From NCBI GenBank assembly GCA_949297785.1, contig CASFTW010000008.1, positions 1-64,000 on the forward strand: 64,000 bases of DNA, given 5' to 3'. Shown here piece after piece: positions 52,327-61,205 of the stretch; the first letter of the stretch is position 1; every line of letters starts with the position of its first letter. The notes beneath the pieces were generated by a model, which had not been told where the DNA came from, did not search any database, and saw nothing but the letters and a program-made list of their open reading frames with translations. Position numbers and translations under genes: made by a program. The stretch comes from an uncultured Spirochaetales bacterium. GTDB taxonomy: Bacteria > Spirochaetota > Spirochaetia > Sphaerochaetales > Sphaerochaetaceae.

Positions 52327-53322
52327 ATGGAAAAAAACACGATTTACACACCATTTTCAGCTCAGCTCATCGATGCATTGAAGGCGGCCGAAGACATAGC
52401 CGTATTCGGGCACTCCAGTCCGGACGGCGACTGTATATTCTCACAGCTTGCATGCCGCGAGATCTTCCGTGCCATGGGCAAGAACGTAACGCTTTTCAAC
52501 CAGGGGCCGTTCACCAGAAACGAGATCAGGCAGTTTGAAAGTGAATTTCTCACAGAGGTGCCGTCATCTCTCATACGGAAAAAGCCTCTTGTGGTTGTGG
52601 TTGACTGCTCCACCGCAGACCGGCCGGGAGAGATTATCGCTCCGCTGCTGAATGAAAAGATAATAGTGCTGGACCACCACAGCTCAGGCGAAAGCTTCAC
52701 TGATGAAAGCCTTATGAAAATCATACCGGCATCAGTGTCTACAAGCCTTATCGTGGATGCGCTGAGACAGGAGCTCGGACTGCCGCTCACACCCCGCCTC
52801 GCCTCCTATATATACAAGGGTTTCGCGACCGACACCGGCTTCTATCATTTCATAAACGAGAAAGTCGGAGGAGAAACGCTGAGAAGGGTTTCCCATCTTG
52901 TGGATCAGGGCATCTCGCCGTACATAGTATATGATGAGATGCATGACGGAAGGAGCCTTTCGTATTTCAAAACGGTTTCATCCCTTATCGGCAGGGTGAA
53001 GAGTGCATATGATGGCAAGCTTCTGTACACATACCAGACGGCCTCGGATGAGGTTGAGGGAAAACCTGCCGATGACATTTACGCCCAGCTGCTACAGGTG
53101 ACAGGCGTCAGGGTCGTGCTTTTCTTCAAGGAAAAGGACGGATATGTGGAAATCGGAATGAGGAGCAAAAACCTCAGCGGTATCGACATCGGTTCATTTG
53201 CAGCCTCTCTTGGCGGCGGCGGACATAAGTATGCGGCAGGAGCGAAAACGGAAGGAAAACTTGAGGATGTCATTGAGATGACAATCACAAAACTTGAGGG
53301 AATAATCACCGCCAAAGATTGA
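52327..53322 (+). CDS. DHH/DHHA1 phosphoesterase, NrnA-like
   Basis: 331 residues. The metal-site motifs are GHSSPDGDCI, VVVDCST and LDHHSSG, and the C-terminal DHHA1 substrate-binding motif is GGGGHKYAAGA. Family members degrade short RNA (nanoRNA), pAp or cyclic dinucleotide products. The closest match by pattern is NrnA. Confidence 0.92.
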   Translation: MEKNTIYTPFSAQLIDALKAAEDIAVFGHSSPDGDCIFSQLACREIFRAMGKNVTLFNQGPFTRNEIRQFESEFLTEVPSSLIRKKPLVVVVDCSTADRPGEIIAPLLNEKIIVLDHHSSGESFTDESLMKIIPASVSTSLIVDALRQELGLPLTPRLASYIYKGFATDTGFYHFINEKVGGETLRRVSHLVDQGISPYIVYDEMHDGRSLSYFKTVSSLIGRVKSAYDGKLLYTYQTASDEVEGKPADDIYAQLLQVTGVRVVLFFKEKDGYVEIGMRSKNLSGIDIGSFAASLGGGGHKYAAGAKTEGKLEDVIEMTITKLEGIITAKD

Positions 53323-53365
53323 AAGGGAAATCATCAGAGATTTTGCTTGTTTCCTAATTTCTTTC

Positions 53366-53412
53366 AATGCCGGATGTTGGATCAGAAGATCAAGCATCTG
53401 GCATTCTTTTTG
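53366..53412 (+). terminator. Terminator of the nrnA-like gene
   Basis: An 18-base stem (one mismatch, two G-U pairs) with an AGAA loop, ending in CTTTTTGC. Confidence 0.85.
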
Positions 53413-53450
53413 CATTTTCTGATCCGGTTCACACCGGAGGAATTCAGAAA

Positions 53451-54500
53451 ATGGAAATAAAAAGAATCATCACAACGAATGAGGAAAAACTGCTTGAAGA
53501 GAAGCTCTCATCACTTTTCACCCTCAGGGAAAAGGCTGAGGATTACAAAGATGAATACAAGTACATACGCACCAGGACCGAAGAGCTGATCTATCTCATC
53601 CCGTCCGCCCTGCTGCTTATAAGCGAGGACCTGTGCTCGACAATTTTTCTCTCGCTGTACCCGAGTATCGACAAGATAATCTTTTCCTACCGCATAAGCC
53701 AGGGTACAGGTTATATAAACTACCTCAAGGCAATACTGAGATTCAGGGTGAAAACGATTCTCAAAAGGAATGAAGAATGCAGCAGTCTCGAAAACACGGG
53801 ATACAGCGCTGACGGCTCATCGTACAGCTTTGCCCATGAGCAGGACCCGGACTACTACATCCAGCGCTTTGAAAATGCCCCGGTTGAGAAAGCAGTCTTC
53901 TATGATGTTTCGCTCAAGGACATGAACGGCAGGAAACAGCTTTTCAGTGACATAAACGAATGCTATCAGATGGTCATAAACCATATGCCGGGGAAAAGGA
54001 AGCTCGACAATCCGGTCCTTGAACAGATCAGGGTGCACCTGAAAGATTACAAGAACCGGCGCGACATGCTCCTTCTGCTGCTTTACTGCGGTGATGACTA
54101 CGATACCTTCACCATAGAAAACCTTGCACTTGTGTTTGATGTCCCCGCATCCGCAATTGCTGCAATGGCAAGCTTCAATCATGAACTGAGGAGTGATATC
54201 CATGCAAAAGTCTCACGCGAGCAGGAAGTGAGGAACAGACACTTTCTCCGCTTCATTGCGCTGAGCAGGTCAATAGAGGAAGAGACGGATGAAGACAAGA
54301 GACAGGAACTCATTTTCCTGCGCAGCAAATGTGAAGACCGTCTCAACAGCAAACACGAAATGCTGAGGAATATCGACAGCCGGCTGTCGGTGAGAAAGCT
54401 TTCATCTGCACTGAACATTCCGCCTTCAACAGTGAGCAGATGCATAAGAAACGCCAGAGCCTATCTTGACAATATCACTGCAGTATACGGAAAGCCGTGA
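53451..54500 (+). CDS. HTH protein with sigma-factor-like layout, unrecognised family
   Basis: About 349 residues and no signal peptide. Residues 50-105 (LSLYPSIDKIIFSYRISQGTGYINYLKAILRFRVKTIL) resemble a sigma-70 region-2 helix set (one subunit followed by FxxYL...I.R). The end (RKLSSALNIPPSTVSRCIRNARAYL, about 315-340) is a region-4-like helix-turn-helix. The middle is charged and helical with no match. ATG 53451 has GGAGG 10 bases upstream. It could be a divergent sigma factor or another DNA-binding regulator. It follows a terminator, so it has its own transcript. Confidence 0.6.
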   Translation: MEIKRIITTNEEKLLEEKLSSLFTLREKAEDYKDEYKYIRTRTEELIYLIPSALLLISEDLCSTIFLSLYPSIDKIIFSYRISQGTGYINYLKAILRFRVKTILKRNEECSSLENTGYSADGSSYSFAHEQDPDYYIQRFENAPVEKAVFYDVSLKDMNGRKQLFSDINECYQMVINHMPGKRKLDNPVLEQIRVHLKDYKNRRDMLLLLLYCGDDYDTFTIENLALVFDVPASAIAAMASFNHELRSDIHAKVSREQEVRNRHFLRFIALSRSIEEETDEDKRQELIFLRSKCEDRLNSKHEMLRNIDSRLSVRKLSSALNIPPSTVSRCIRNARAYLDNITAVYGKP

Positions 54501-54555
54501 AACAATCCCTTTCTCATTTTTCATCATCCTCATGGAAATAAAGCGAAAAGCAATG

Positions 54556-54584
54556 TTAACTTTAGCCTCTCTTTCAGCTATTAT
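54556..54584 (+). promoter_or_regulatory. Promoter immediately before rdgB
   Basis: TTAACT (54556-54561), a 17-base spacer and TATTAT (54579-54584). ATG 54591 follows after six bases with no Shine-Dalgarno sequence, so the transcript may start at or near the ATG. Confidence 0.62.
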
Positions 54585-54590
54585 TATCTC

Positions 54591-55184
54591 ATGGAAAAAC
54601 TGGATAAGCTGTATTTCGCATCATCGTCGGATCATAAGAAGCGGGAGATGCAGAGATTGATAAAAAACGGAATTGAGATAATCCTGCCAAAGCAATTAGG
54701 ACTTGAATTCTCTCCGGATGAGAACGGATCCTCTTTCATCGAGAATGCTCTCATAAAGGCCGGGGCACTGTACGACATAGTGAAGGCTCCGGTTCTTGCG
54801 GATGATTCCGGCCTCGTCGTGGATGCCCTTGACGGACGGCCCGGGATATATACGGCACGTTACGGCTGCAGCGACAGCGTGAAGCTCACAAGCCGGCAGC
54901 AGTATACCCTTCTGCTGGAGGAAATGGAGGGAAAGGAAAACAGAAGCGCGCGCTTTGTCTCGGCATGTGTCCTCATGCTTGACAGAGAGCGTGTGTACAT
55001 AGTGCAGGAAACGGTTGAAGGCAGCATAGCAACTGCGGCTGAAGGTGAGAACGGCTTCGGCTATGATCCCGTATTCCTGGTCAAAGACACCGGCAGAAGC
55101 GCGGCACAGCTGAGCGACAGCGAGAAAGACCGGTATTCGCACCGCGGCAGGGCAATGAGAAAAATCAATCTGCTGCTGTCCTGA
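54591..55184 (+). CDS. rdgB: RdgB/HAM1 non-canonical purine NTP pyrophosphatase
   Basis: 197 residues. The motifs FASSSDHKKREM (a variant of the usual T-x-N-x-x-K loop), NALIKA, ADDSGLVVDALDGRPGIYTARY and GFGYDPVF are present. It hydrolyses ITP, dITP and XTP to keep them out of nucleic acids. The usual TNNxHKxxE opening is altered at Asn, although the Lys that binds phosphate is kept. Confidence 0.93.
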   Translation: MEKLDKLYFASSSDHKKREMQRLIKNGIEIILPKQLGLEFSPDENGSSFIENALIKAGALYDIVKAPVLADDSGLVVDALDGRPGIYTARYGCSDSVKLTSRQQYTLLLEEMEGKENRSARFVSACVLMLDRERVYIVQETVEGSIATAAEGENGFGYDPVFLVKDTGRSAAQLSDSEKDRYSHRGRAMRKINLLLS

Positions 55185-55199
55185 GGAGGTTTTCGTTTT

Positions 55200-56972
55200 A
55201 TGAAAAGAAGTGAACAGAAAAAAGAAAACACATGGAATCTCGAGGCGATGTACGACTCACAGGAGAAATGGCAGGAAGAATACGCCGAGGCCCTCTCCTC
55301 CCTGACAAGACTTGAGCTTTACAAAGGACGTCTGGCTGAATCTTCAAATGTGCTTTTCAATGCGCTTGAGGAAATCAGAAAAATAACAATGAACGTGGAA
55401 AGCCTGTGCGTATGGGCGTCATTGCAGTATGAAAGCGATGCGGGAGATGCCTTAAAACAGAAAAATGCAGGACTTGCCTCATCTCTTAGCGCAGCCTGCA
55501 GCGAAGCTGTCAGCTGGTTCGATCCTGAGGTCATGTCACTTGAAAAGGCAGAACTTGAAAAATGGCTCCGTGAAGAAAGATTTGCAGATTACAGGATCTT
55601 CATATCCAAACTTCTGCGGATGAAGGAGCATACGCTCTCTGCGGCGGAAGAGAGACTGCTGTCCCTCAATACAGAAGCTTCATCAGCCTGCCAGGATGCC
55701 TTTCATGACCTCAACGACGTGGATCTTGATTTCGGCTTCATCAACGGTGAAAAGCTCACCCAGTCGAGTTTCAGGGTATTCATTCAGGACAAGGATGAGA
55801 ATATAAGAAAGGAAGCCTACGAAAAGCTTTACAGGGAGTACGAGAAACACCAGCATGTGATTGCAAAGCTCTATGCAGGTTCTGTCAATCAGGATATCTT
55901 CCAGGCTCGTGCAAGGGGATACAGCTCTTCGCTTGAGGCAGCCCTCTTCCCCGATGATGTTCCCCGGTCGGTATATGACAACCTGATAGAGGCAATACAT
56001 GAATCATTCCCTGTCCTGTACCGCTATTACGGACTCAGGGCAAAGCTGCTGAGAAAAGAGAAGCTTAAGCATTATGACGTGTATCTTCCGATGGTTGCAG
56101 ATGTCAGCTCAGTTTACACATATGATGAGGCTGTCGGGCTTATAGGAAAGGCAGTCAGCCCTCTGGGAAAGGAATATACAGACATACTGGTAAGAGGACT
56201 GACAGAAGACCGCTGGGTTGACCGGTATGAAAATGAAGGAAAGCGCTCCGGCGCATTCTCCTCAGGTGCCTACACTTCCATGCCTTATATCCTGACAAAC
56301 TACAAGGATGACATTCTTGACAGTGTGTTCACGCTGATCCACGAAGGCGGACATTCGATGCACAGCTATTATTCCGCAAGGAACAATCCGTTCATGCACT
56401 ACGAGTACTCGATATTCGAAGCTGAAGTCGCATCAACCTTCAATGAGGAACTCCTCTCCCGCTATCTGATCGCCAGCAGCAGCGATGACAGGATGAAGGC
56501 ATATCTTATCGCATCACGCCTTGATGATATCGTGGCGACCCTATTCCGTCAGACGATGTTCGCCGAGTTCGAGAAGAAGGTACATGAGGAAGTGGAAAAC
56601 GGAGGAGTCGCGACTTTCGACTATCTGAGAAAGACCTACCGGAGCCTGCTTGAGTCCTATTTCGGCCCTGATGTCGAGTTCGAGGAATACAGCGATCTTG
56701 AATGTTTCAGGATTCCGCATTTCTACAACGCATTCTACGTTTACAAGTATTCCACCGGAATCTGCGCCGCAATAGCGCTCGCCAACAGGGTTCTGGAAGG
56801 AGGTGAAAAGGAAAGGGATGAATACCTTTCTTTCCTCAAGAGAGGCGGCAGCATGTATCCCATCGAGAATCTGAAAGCCGCAGGTGTCGACATGTCCGGC
56901 AAGGAAAGCGTGAAGAGCGCTGTCGGCTACTTCAGCCGTCTTCTCTCTCAGCTTGAGGAGCTGACTGACTGA
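55200..56972 (+). CDS. pepF: Oligoendopeptidase F (M3B family)
   Basis: A 590-residue cytosolic zinc metallopeptidase. The HEGGH zinc motif is at residues 381-385, with the third ligand Glu about 25 residues on in FEAEVAST. The N-terminal helical domain and the C-terminal YSTGICAAIALANRVLEGG are typical. It cuts peptides of about 7-17 residues. It has GAGGAG 10 bases before the ATG and is likely co-transcribed with rdgB. Confidence 0.95.
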   Translation: MKRSEQKKENTWNLEAMYDSQEKWQEEYAEALSSLTRLELYKGRLAESSNVLFNALEEIRKITMNVESLCVWASLQYESDAGDALKQKNAGLASSLSAACSEAVSWFDPEVMSLEKAELEKWLREERFADYRIFISKLLRMKEHTLSAAEERLLSLNTEASSACQDAFHDLNDVDLDFGFINGEKLTQSSFRVFIQDKDENIRKEAYEKLYREYEKHQHVIAKLYAGSVNQDIFQARARGYSSSLEAALFPDDVPRSVYDNLIEAIHESFPVLYRYYGLRAKLLRKEKLKHYDVYLPMVADVSSVYTYDEAVGLIGKAVSPLGKEYTDILVRGLTEDRWVDRYENEGKRSGAFSSGAYTSMPYILTNYKDDILDSVFTLIHEGGHSMHSYYSARNNPFMHYEYSIFEAEVASTFNEELLSRYLIASSSDDRMKAYLIASRLDDIVATLFRQTMFAEFEKKVHEEVENGGVATFDYLRKTYRSLLESYFGPDVEFEEYSDLECFRIPHFYNAFYVYKYSTGICAAIALANRVLEGGEKERDEYLSFLKRGGSMYPIENLKAAGVDMSGKESVKSAVGYFSRLLSQLEELTD

Positions 56973-57315
56973 CTGAAAGGCTTTCAATCTGCCCTTCTCC
57001 GTTAAGGAAAACAGTCATGATTATCCCCTTTGACCTGTCCTTTATGCTGACAGTTCCGTCTTCCCCGCTCATGAGGACATCCTCAAGCGGGAGGACGGAA
57101 GGCAGGATGCCTCCGTACATTGCGGAGAAATCCTGAATGAAGGACGGGCTCACATATTCCTCGACCCATTCAAGGGAGAATTCCTCCTTCAATGCCGCAA
57201 TCAGTCCGGCATCCCCTTTTGTGAGAAGGCCGATGTCGGGATCATACGCATACGTCACGGCAGAGAGCGGAAACAGCAGGGAAGCAAGAATGATGACAGT
57301 CAGAATTTTTCTCAT
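56932..57315 (-). CDS. Small secreted protein, unknown
   Basis: 127 residues with a signal peptide (RKILTVIILASLLFPLSAV, cut near residue 20-22). The rest is short helices and strands with no known motif. It converges with pepF and overlaps its 3' end by 41 bases, which makes the call less certain. Confidence 0.55.
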   Translation of the reverse strand: MRKILTVIILASLLFPLSAVTYAYDPDIGLLTKGDAGLIAALKEEFSLEWVEEYVSPSFIQDFSAMYGGILPSVLPLEDVLMSGEDGTVSIKDRSKGIIMTVFLNGEGQIESLSVSQSAPQAEREDG

Positions 57316-57351
57316 TACAAATACCCCTCACTTATGATAGACTAAATTGCC

Positions 57352-58617
57352 ATGGATAGAAAGACAGCAGAAGCAGCACTTGATACAGGTTTTATACACA
57401 CTCTCAGGGATCCGCTGTGGAAAGACATCGGACTTGACGATGCATTCAGGCATCTGTATCTGGAAAAGAACGTCCAGAAACTTGCAAACATAAAGCAGAA
57501 CGGTCCTGCCTGCAACATATACCCCGGTGCGGTTCATACGAGACTGATTCACAGTCTCGGGGTGTATCATGTGGGACGGCTGATCATGAAGAAACTGTGC
57601 ATGACAGGAGGAGAGGATTTCACATACACGGGAATACGCTCGTTTCTTGCCGCCTGTCTCCTCCATGATATCGGGCATTTCCCATATGCCCACTCTCTCA
57701 AGGAACTCAGCATCAGGGAGCATGAGGATCTTGCATGCGACCTCATAGACGGGGATGCAAGTCTGAACAAAGCAGTCAGACAGTGCGGTGCGGATCCGGA
57801 AACTGTCAAGCAGATAATCTCAAAGAGGAATATTGAAAACCGCGAGACTGAAATCTATTCGTCGCTGCTTTCGGGCGCTCTGGATCCGGACAAGCTGGAT
57901 TACCTGAACCGTGACGCTTTTTTCGCAGGCGTGCCTTACGGCCTTCAGGATACGGGATACATAATCTCGTCAATGAGACTGGAAAACGGCAAGCCCGCAC
58001 TGGTCCGTGAAGCCATTTCATCCCTTGAGCATCTGCTTTTCTCGAAATATCTGATGTACAGGAATGTCTACTGGCACAAAGGAGTGAGAAGCGCAACCGC
58101 AATGATCAAGAAAGCCCTGCTTGAAGGAATGCGTGACGGCATAATCAGCTGCAGCGATCTGTATTTCATAGACGACAATCAGTTCAGTCTCTTTCCTCGA
58201 ATACATGAAGGATATGAGCCGTTCCGCCTGATCACGAAGGTTTTCAGAAACCAGCTGTTCTCCCGTGTCTACGAAAAGCCATATGAGGAAGGAGGCAGGA
58301 TTGAAACGCAGGCTGCAGACCTGTTCAGACGGCTTGAAATCGAAAACTCGCTGTATGAAGAGCTGAAAAAGCATTATCCTGACCTGAAAGAATACGAAGT
58401 CGTGATCGACATTCAGGAACCTGTTTCGTTTGAAAGCAGCACAATGATCCTAAGTGATGAGGGCGCACTTCCATTCAGCGAAGTGACCCAGCTTTTCACA
58501 AAGGATGTTAACAGACAGTTCACATCATCACTGAGGAACGTATCGCTTTATGCGCCTCAGTATGTATCGGATAAACTTGCATCGGGAATAATAAATGAAT
58601 ACACAGGACAGGCTTGA
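57352..58617 (+). CDS. HD-domain phosphohydrolase (dGTPase-like)
   Basis: 421 residues. The HD metal motifs are HTRLIHSLGVYHVG and LLHDIGHFPYAHS (H105-D106), followed by LDPDKLDYLNRD, as in the HD superfamily related to SAMHD1 and dGTPases. It is probably a nucleotide phosphohydrolase, with substrate undefined. TATGAT at 57333-57338 is a candidate -10 box. It overlaps the TtcA-like gene by 23 bases. Confidence 0.9.
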   Translation: MDRKTAEAALDTGFIHTLRDPLWKDIGLDDAFRHLYLEKNVQKLANIKQNGPACNIYPGAVHTRLIHSLGVYHVGRLIMKKLCMTGGEDFTYTGIRSFLAACLLHDIGHFPYAHSLKELSIREHEDLACDLIDGDASLNKAVRQCGADPETVKQIISKRNIENRETEIYSSLLSGALDPDKLDYLNRDAFFAGVPYGLQDTGYIISSMRLENGKPALVREAISSLEHLLFSKYLMYRNVYWHKGVRSATAMIKKALLEGMRDGIISCSDLYFIDDNQFSLFPRIHEGYEPFRLITKVFRNQLFSRVYEKPYEEGGRIETQAADLFRRLEIENSLYEELKKHYPDLKEYEVVIDIQEPVSFESSTMILSDEGALPFSEVTQLFTKDVNRQFTSSLRNVSLYAPQYVSDKLASGIINEYTGQA

Positions 58618-59383
58618 CTACCGCACACTGATCAGCGGAGACATTCCGCCATGGGTCATGCGGTATATAAAAAGCGTCGGTAAGACAATAAACACATATT
58701 CAATGATCGGGGAAGGAGATGAAGTCCTTCTTGCTGTTTCAGGGGGAAAGGATTCGCTTGCCCTTGCGCTCGCACTTTCCCTCAGGCTCAAATGGCTGCC
58801 GGTTTCCTACCGCCTCAGGGCGCTTATGATAAACTGGATCGAACATCCCATTGAGGAAAGCTTCAGGGGAAAGCTATATGAATACTTCAACAGCCTCGGC
58901 ATTGATTTCACGATGCTTGACGAACACCAGTTCCCCTCTTCATTCAAAGGAGACTTCAACTGCTATCTCTGTTCGAGAAACCGCAGGAGGATACTCTTCG
59001 AATACGCTGCAAGGAACAACATCAGGCTGATAGCCATGGGACACCATCTTGACGACCTTGTCGAGACAAGTCTCATGAATCTGTGTTTCCGGGCATCCTT
59101 CACAACGATGCTTCCGGTCCAGGATTTCTTTGACGGCAGGCTTTTCATCATTAGACCGCTGATAGAAACGCACGAGAGTGTCACGAGGAGGCTGAGCGAA
59201 TGCTACAGCCTGCCTGTGATAAAACCGGTATGTCCATATGACCAGACAAATATAAGGGCACAGCTCAAGCCGATCGTTAAATCGTTATGTCATATAGATT
59301 CCCTTACAAGGGAACATATATACAAGGCTCACAATCTCAGAACTGATCTCCTTAAAAATCACTTAAATGGCGAAAATATGTGA
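58595..59383 (+). CDS. TtcA-like PP-loop tRNA thiolase
   Basis: 262 residues. The PP-loop SGGKDS starts near residue 49. CYLCSRNRRRILFEYA and GHHLDDLVETSLMNL are the segments that hold the Fe-S cluster cysteines and ATP site in TtcA (2-thiocytidine 32 synthesis). The paired cysteines in NCYLCSRNRR are seen, and the third is in KPVCPYDQ. It is likely tRNA sulfuration, with substrate assigned by family only. Confidence 0.88.
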   Translation: MNTQDRLDYRTLISGDIPPWVMRYIKSVGKTINTYSMIGEGDEVLLAVSGGKDSLALALALSLRLKWLPVSYRLRALMINWIEHPIEESFRGKLYEYFNSLGIDFTMLDEHQFPSSFKGDFNCYLCSRNRRRILFEYAARNNIRLIAMGHHLDDLVETSLMNLCFRASFTTMLPVQDFFDGRLFIIRPLIETHESVTRRLSECYSLPVIKPVCPYDQTNIRAQLKPIVKSLCHIDSLTREHIYKAHNLRTDLLKNHLNGENM

Positions 59384-59456
59384 CACAAGCCGAATTTTCG
59401 TTTATCATAAGGAAATGAAAGTAAATATTCTTTCAAAACATTGAGGAACAGATTGT

Positions 59457-61205
59457 ATGAGAAAACTTGTTACGCTTCTTGCCATATTCCTGACTGTCTT
59501 CACTTTGTCCGCCGGCGACGCACTTGTCATGAGCCGTGGAGACATTGACTCGGTGAGACTTTACTCCCCCACAGGATCTGCCGAGGATCCGATAAGCGAA
59601 ATACTGGAGGACGGCTATATCATCATAAGCGGGAGCAGTGACAGCTCATTCTCCTCGGTCTTCGGAGAGATAGACCTGAAACCGTATACGACCCTTGCGG
59701 TCACGGGCTACAATCTCACGGCCCCAAGTCTCTACCTGCTTGACGGACAGATGACACTTTCCCTGGCAGGAATCGGCAACATGGTGGTTTATACATCAAG
59801 TGCCAGCTATTCAGTTTCCGGCAGCGGGGAATATGAATTCATATACACTGCCGAAGCAGACATGGCTTACAACTACTCTGCCGGTGATATCACAGTTTAT
59901 GACGGAATCAGGAAGACCTCTTCCGTCATTGAGCCGCAGCACTTCTCAAATCTCCTGACAAATGAACTCAATGTACCGATGGTGATGCCTCAGGCTGAAG
60001 AAGAGGAAGCGGAAATCATCCAGCCGGCTGAAGAGCCTGTCGTGGTAAGCGGCAGCTATTACCTGAGAGACAACAGTGTTGACTACGACTTCTCCACTGC
60101 AGGATACGGCACGCTGCGCTACAGCATTCCGGAGCTTCCTTCCTTCGATGCGGATGCATTCATAAAGGGCTATGCCGGATACACCTCGATTCCGCAGGTC
60201 ATGAGCGTCATTTACGATGCTTCTGAGGAGGGAATCATAAATCTCGTCTACCCCGCCTGCAGCGAAGATGATCTGAATTATGTAATCGCCGACATCTATG
60301 ACTATGCAGTACAGTGCATCAGTGCTCTTTACGTACCTGCCGCTCCTCAGTTCATCAAGGTGCAGACCACTGTTGACAGACAGGCCAGGGATTATATTGT
60401 CAGCACATCATACAGTGCATACTCACAGACCCTGGAGTTTGAGTTCTCCACTGCAGGAAGCGGAAAGATCACCTACCCTGCGGCACTGATCAGCAGAGAT
60501 GACATTGACCGCTTCATGATGAGCTATGCCTCTGCATCTGATTACGCAGAAGTGAAGGATGTGATCTATGACACGGATGGGGAAGGCACCGTGACCTTCA
60601 CATATTCCCCGGACTTCACCGAAGAGGAGATCAGGATGGTGCTTGATGATGTCAAGGCCTATCTTGACCTCTACATTCCGCGCCTCTTCTCCCTCAGGGC
60701 TCCTCAGTTCACAGATGTTGACACAACAGCCGATACAAGCATCATAAAAGGCACACATATCATAGCCGGAGTACCGGTTGACTTCATCCTCTCCACAGGT
60801 GGAAACGGCTACGTCCTTTACCCATCCGGCATTGTAAATGAGGAAGATATCGACAGTTTCATGAAAAGCTATGTGCTTGATACGGATTTCGATGAGGTGA
60901 AGAATGTTGTCTATGATGCCTCCCGGGACGGAAAGCTCCGCCTGAGATACAGTGATGCATACAGCACGGAGGAGATTGAAGCCGTTCTTGAAGATGTTGC
61001 ATCATACATCGATCTCTATATCGCAGGATATTTCTCACTCAAAGCTCCTGAGACGGAAACTTTCATCGAGATCCTTCCCCCTGCCCCTTCCAGCAATATT
61101 GTGGTAAGGACCACAGCCGATGGCGGTATTCATTCCGTACCTGTAATGAATTCTGATGTACCGCCGGCACCGGCATTCACATCCGTTGAGCTAAAAAAAA
61201 ACTAG
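59457..61205 (+). CDS. Secreted FecR-like protein with three tandem repeats (5' part of a split gene)
   Basis: 582 residues up to TAG 61203. A signal peptide (LVTLLAIFLTVFTLSAG, cut near residue 20) is followed by a FecR-like segment (EILEDGYIIISGSSDSSFSSVF...YLLDGQMTLSLAG..MVVYTSSASYSVSGSGEYEF, about 45-150). An acidic linker leads to three repeats of about 117 residues (starting near 198, 315 and 432). Each repeat runs from F-S-T-A/G-G-x-G through D-D-I-D-x-F-M/I-x-x-Y to VxxVIYD and EEIxxVLxDVxxYxDLYI. The frame stops after a nine-A run, and the downstream frame continues as a beta-barrel. AGGAA lies 10 bases before the ATG. Confidence 0.78.
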   Translation: MRKLVTLLAIFLTVFTLSAGDALVMSRGDIDSVRLYSPTGSAEDPISEILEDGYIIISGSSDSSFSSVFGEIDLKPYTTLAVTGYNLTAPSLYLLDGQMTLSLAGIGNMVVYTSSASYSVSGSGEYEFIYTAEADMAYNYSAGDITVYDGIRKTSSVIEPQHFSNLLTNELNVPMVMPQAEEEEAEIIQPAEEPVVVSGSYYLRDNSVDYDFSTAGYGTLRYSIPELPSFDADAFIKGYAGYTSIPQVMSVIYDASEEGIINLVYPACSEDDLNYVIADIYDYAVQCISALYVPAAPQFIKVQTTVDRQARDYIVSTSYSAYSQTLEFEFSTAGSGKITYPAALISRDDIDRFMMSYASASDYAEVKDVIYDTDGEGTVTFTYSPDFTEEEIRMVLDDVKAYLDLYIPRLFSLRAPQFTDVDTTADTSIIKGTHIIAGVPVDFILSTGGNGYVLYPSGIVNEEDIDSFMKSYVLDTDFDEVKNVVYDASRDGKLRLRYSDAYSTEEIEAVLEDVASYIDLYIAGYFSLKAPETETFIEILPPAPSSNIVVRTTADGGIHSVPVMNSDVPPAPAFTSVELKKN

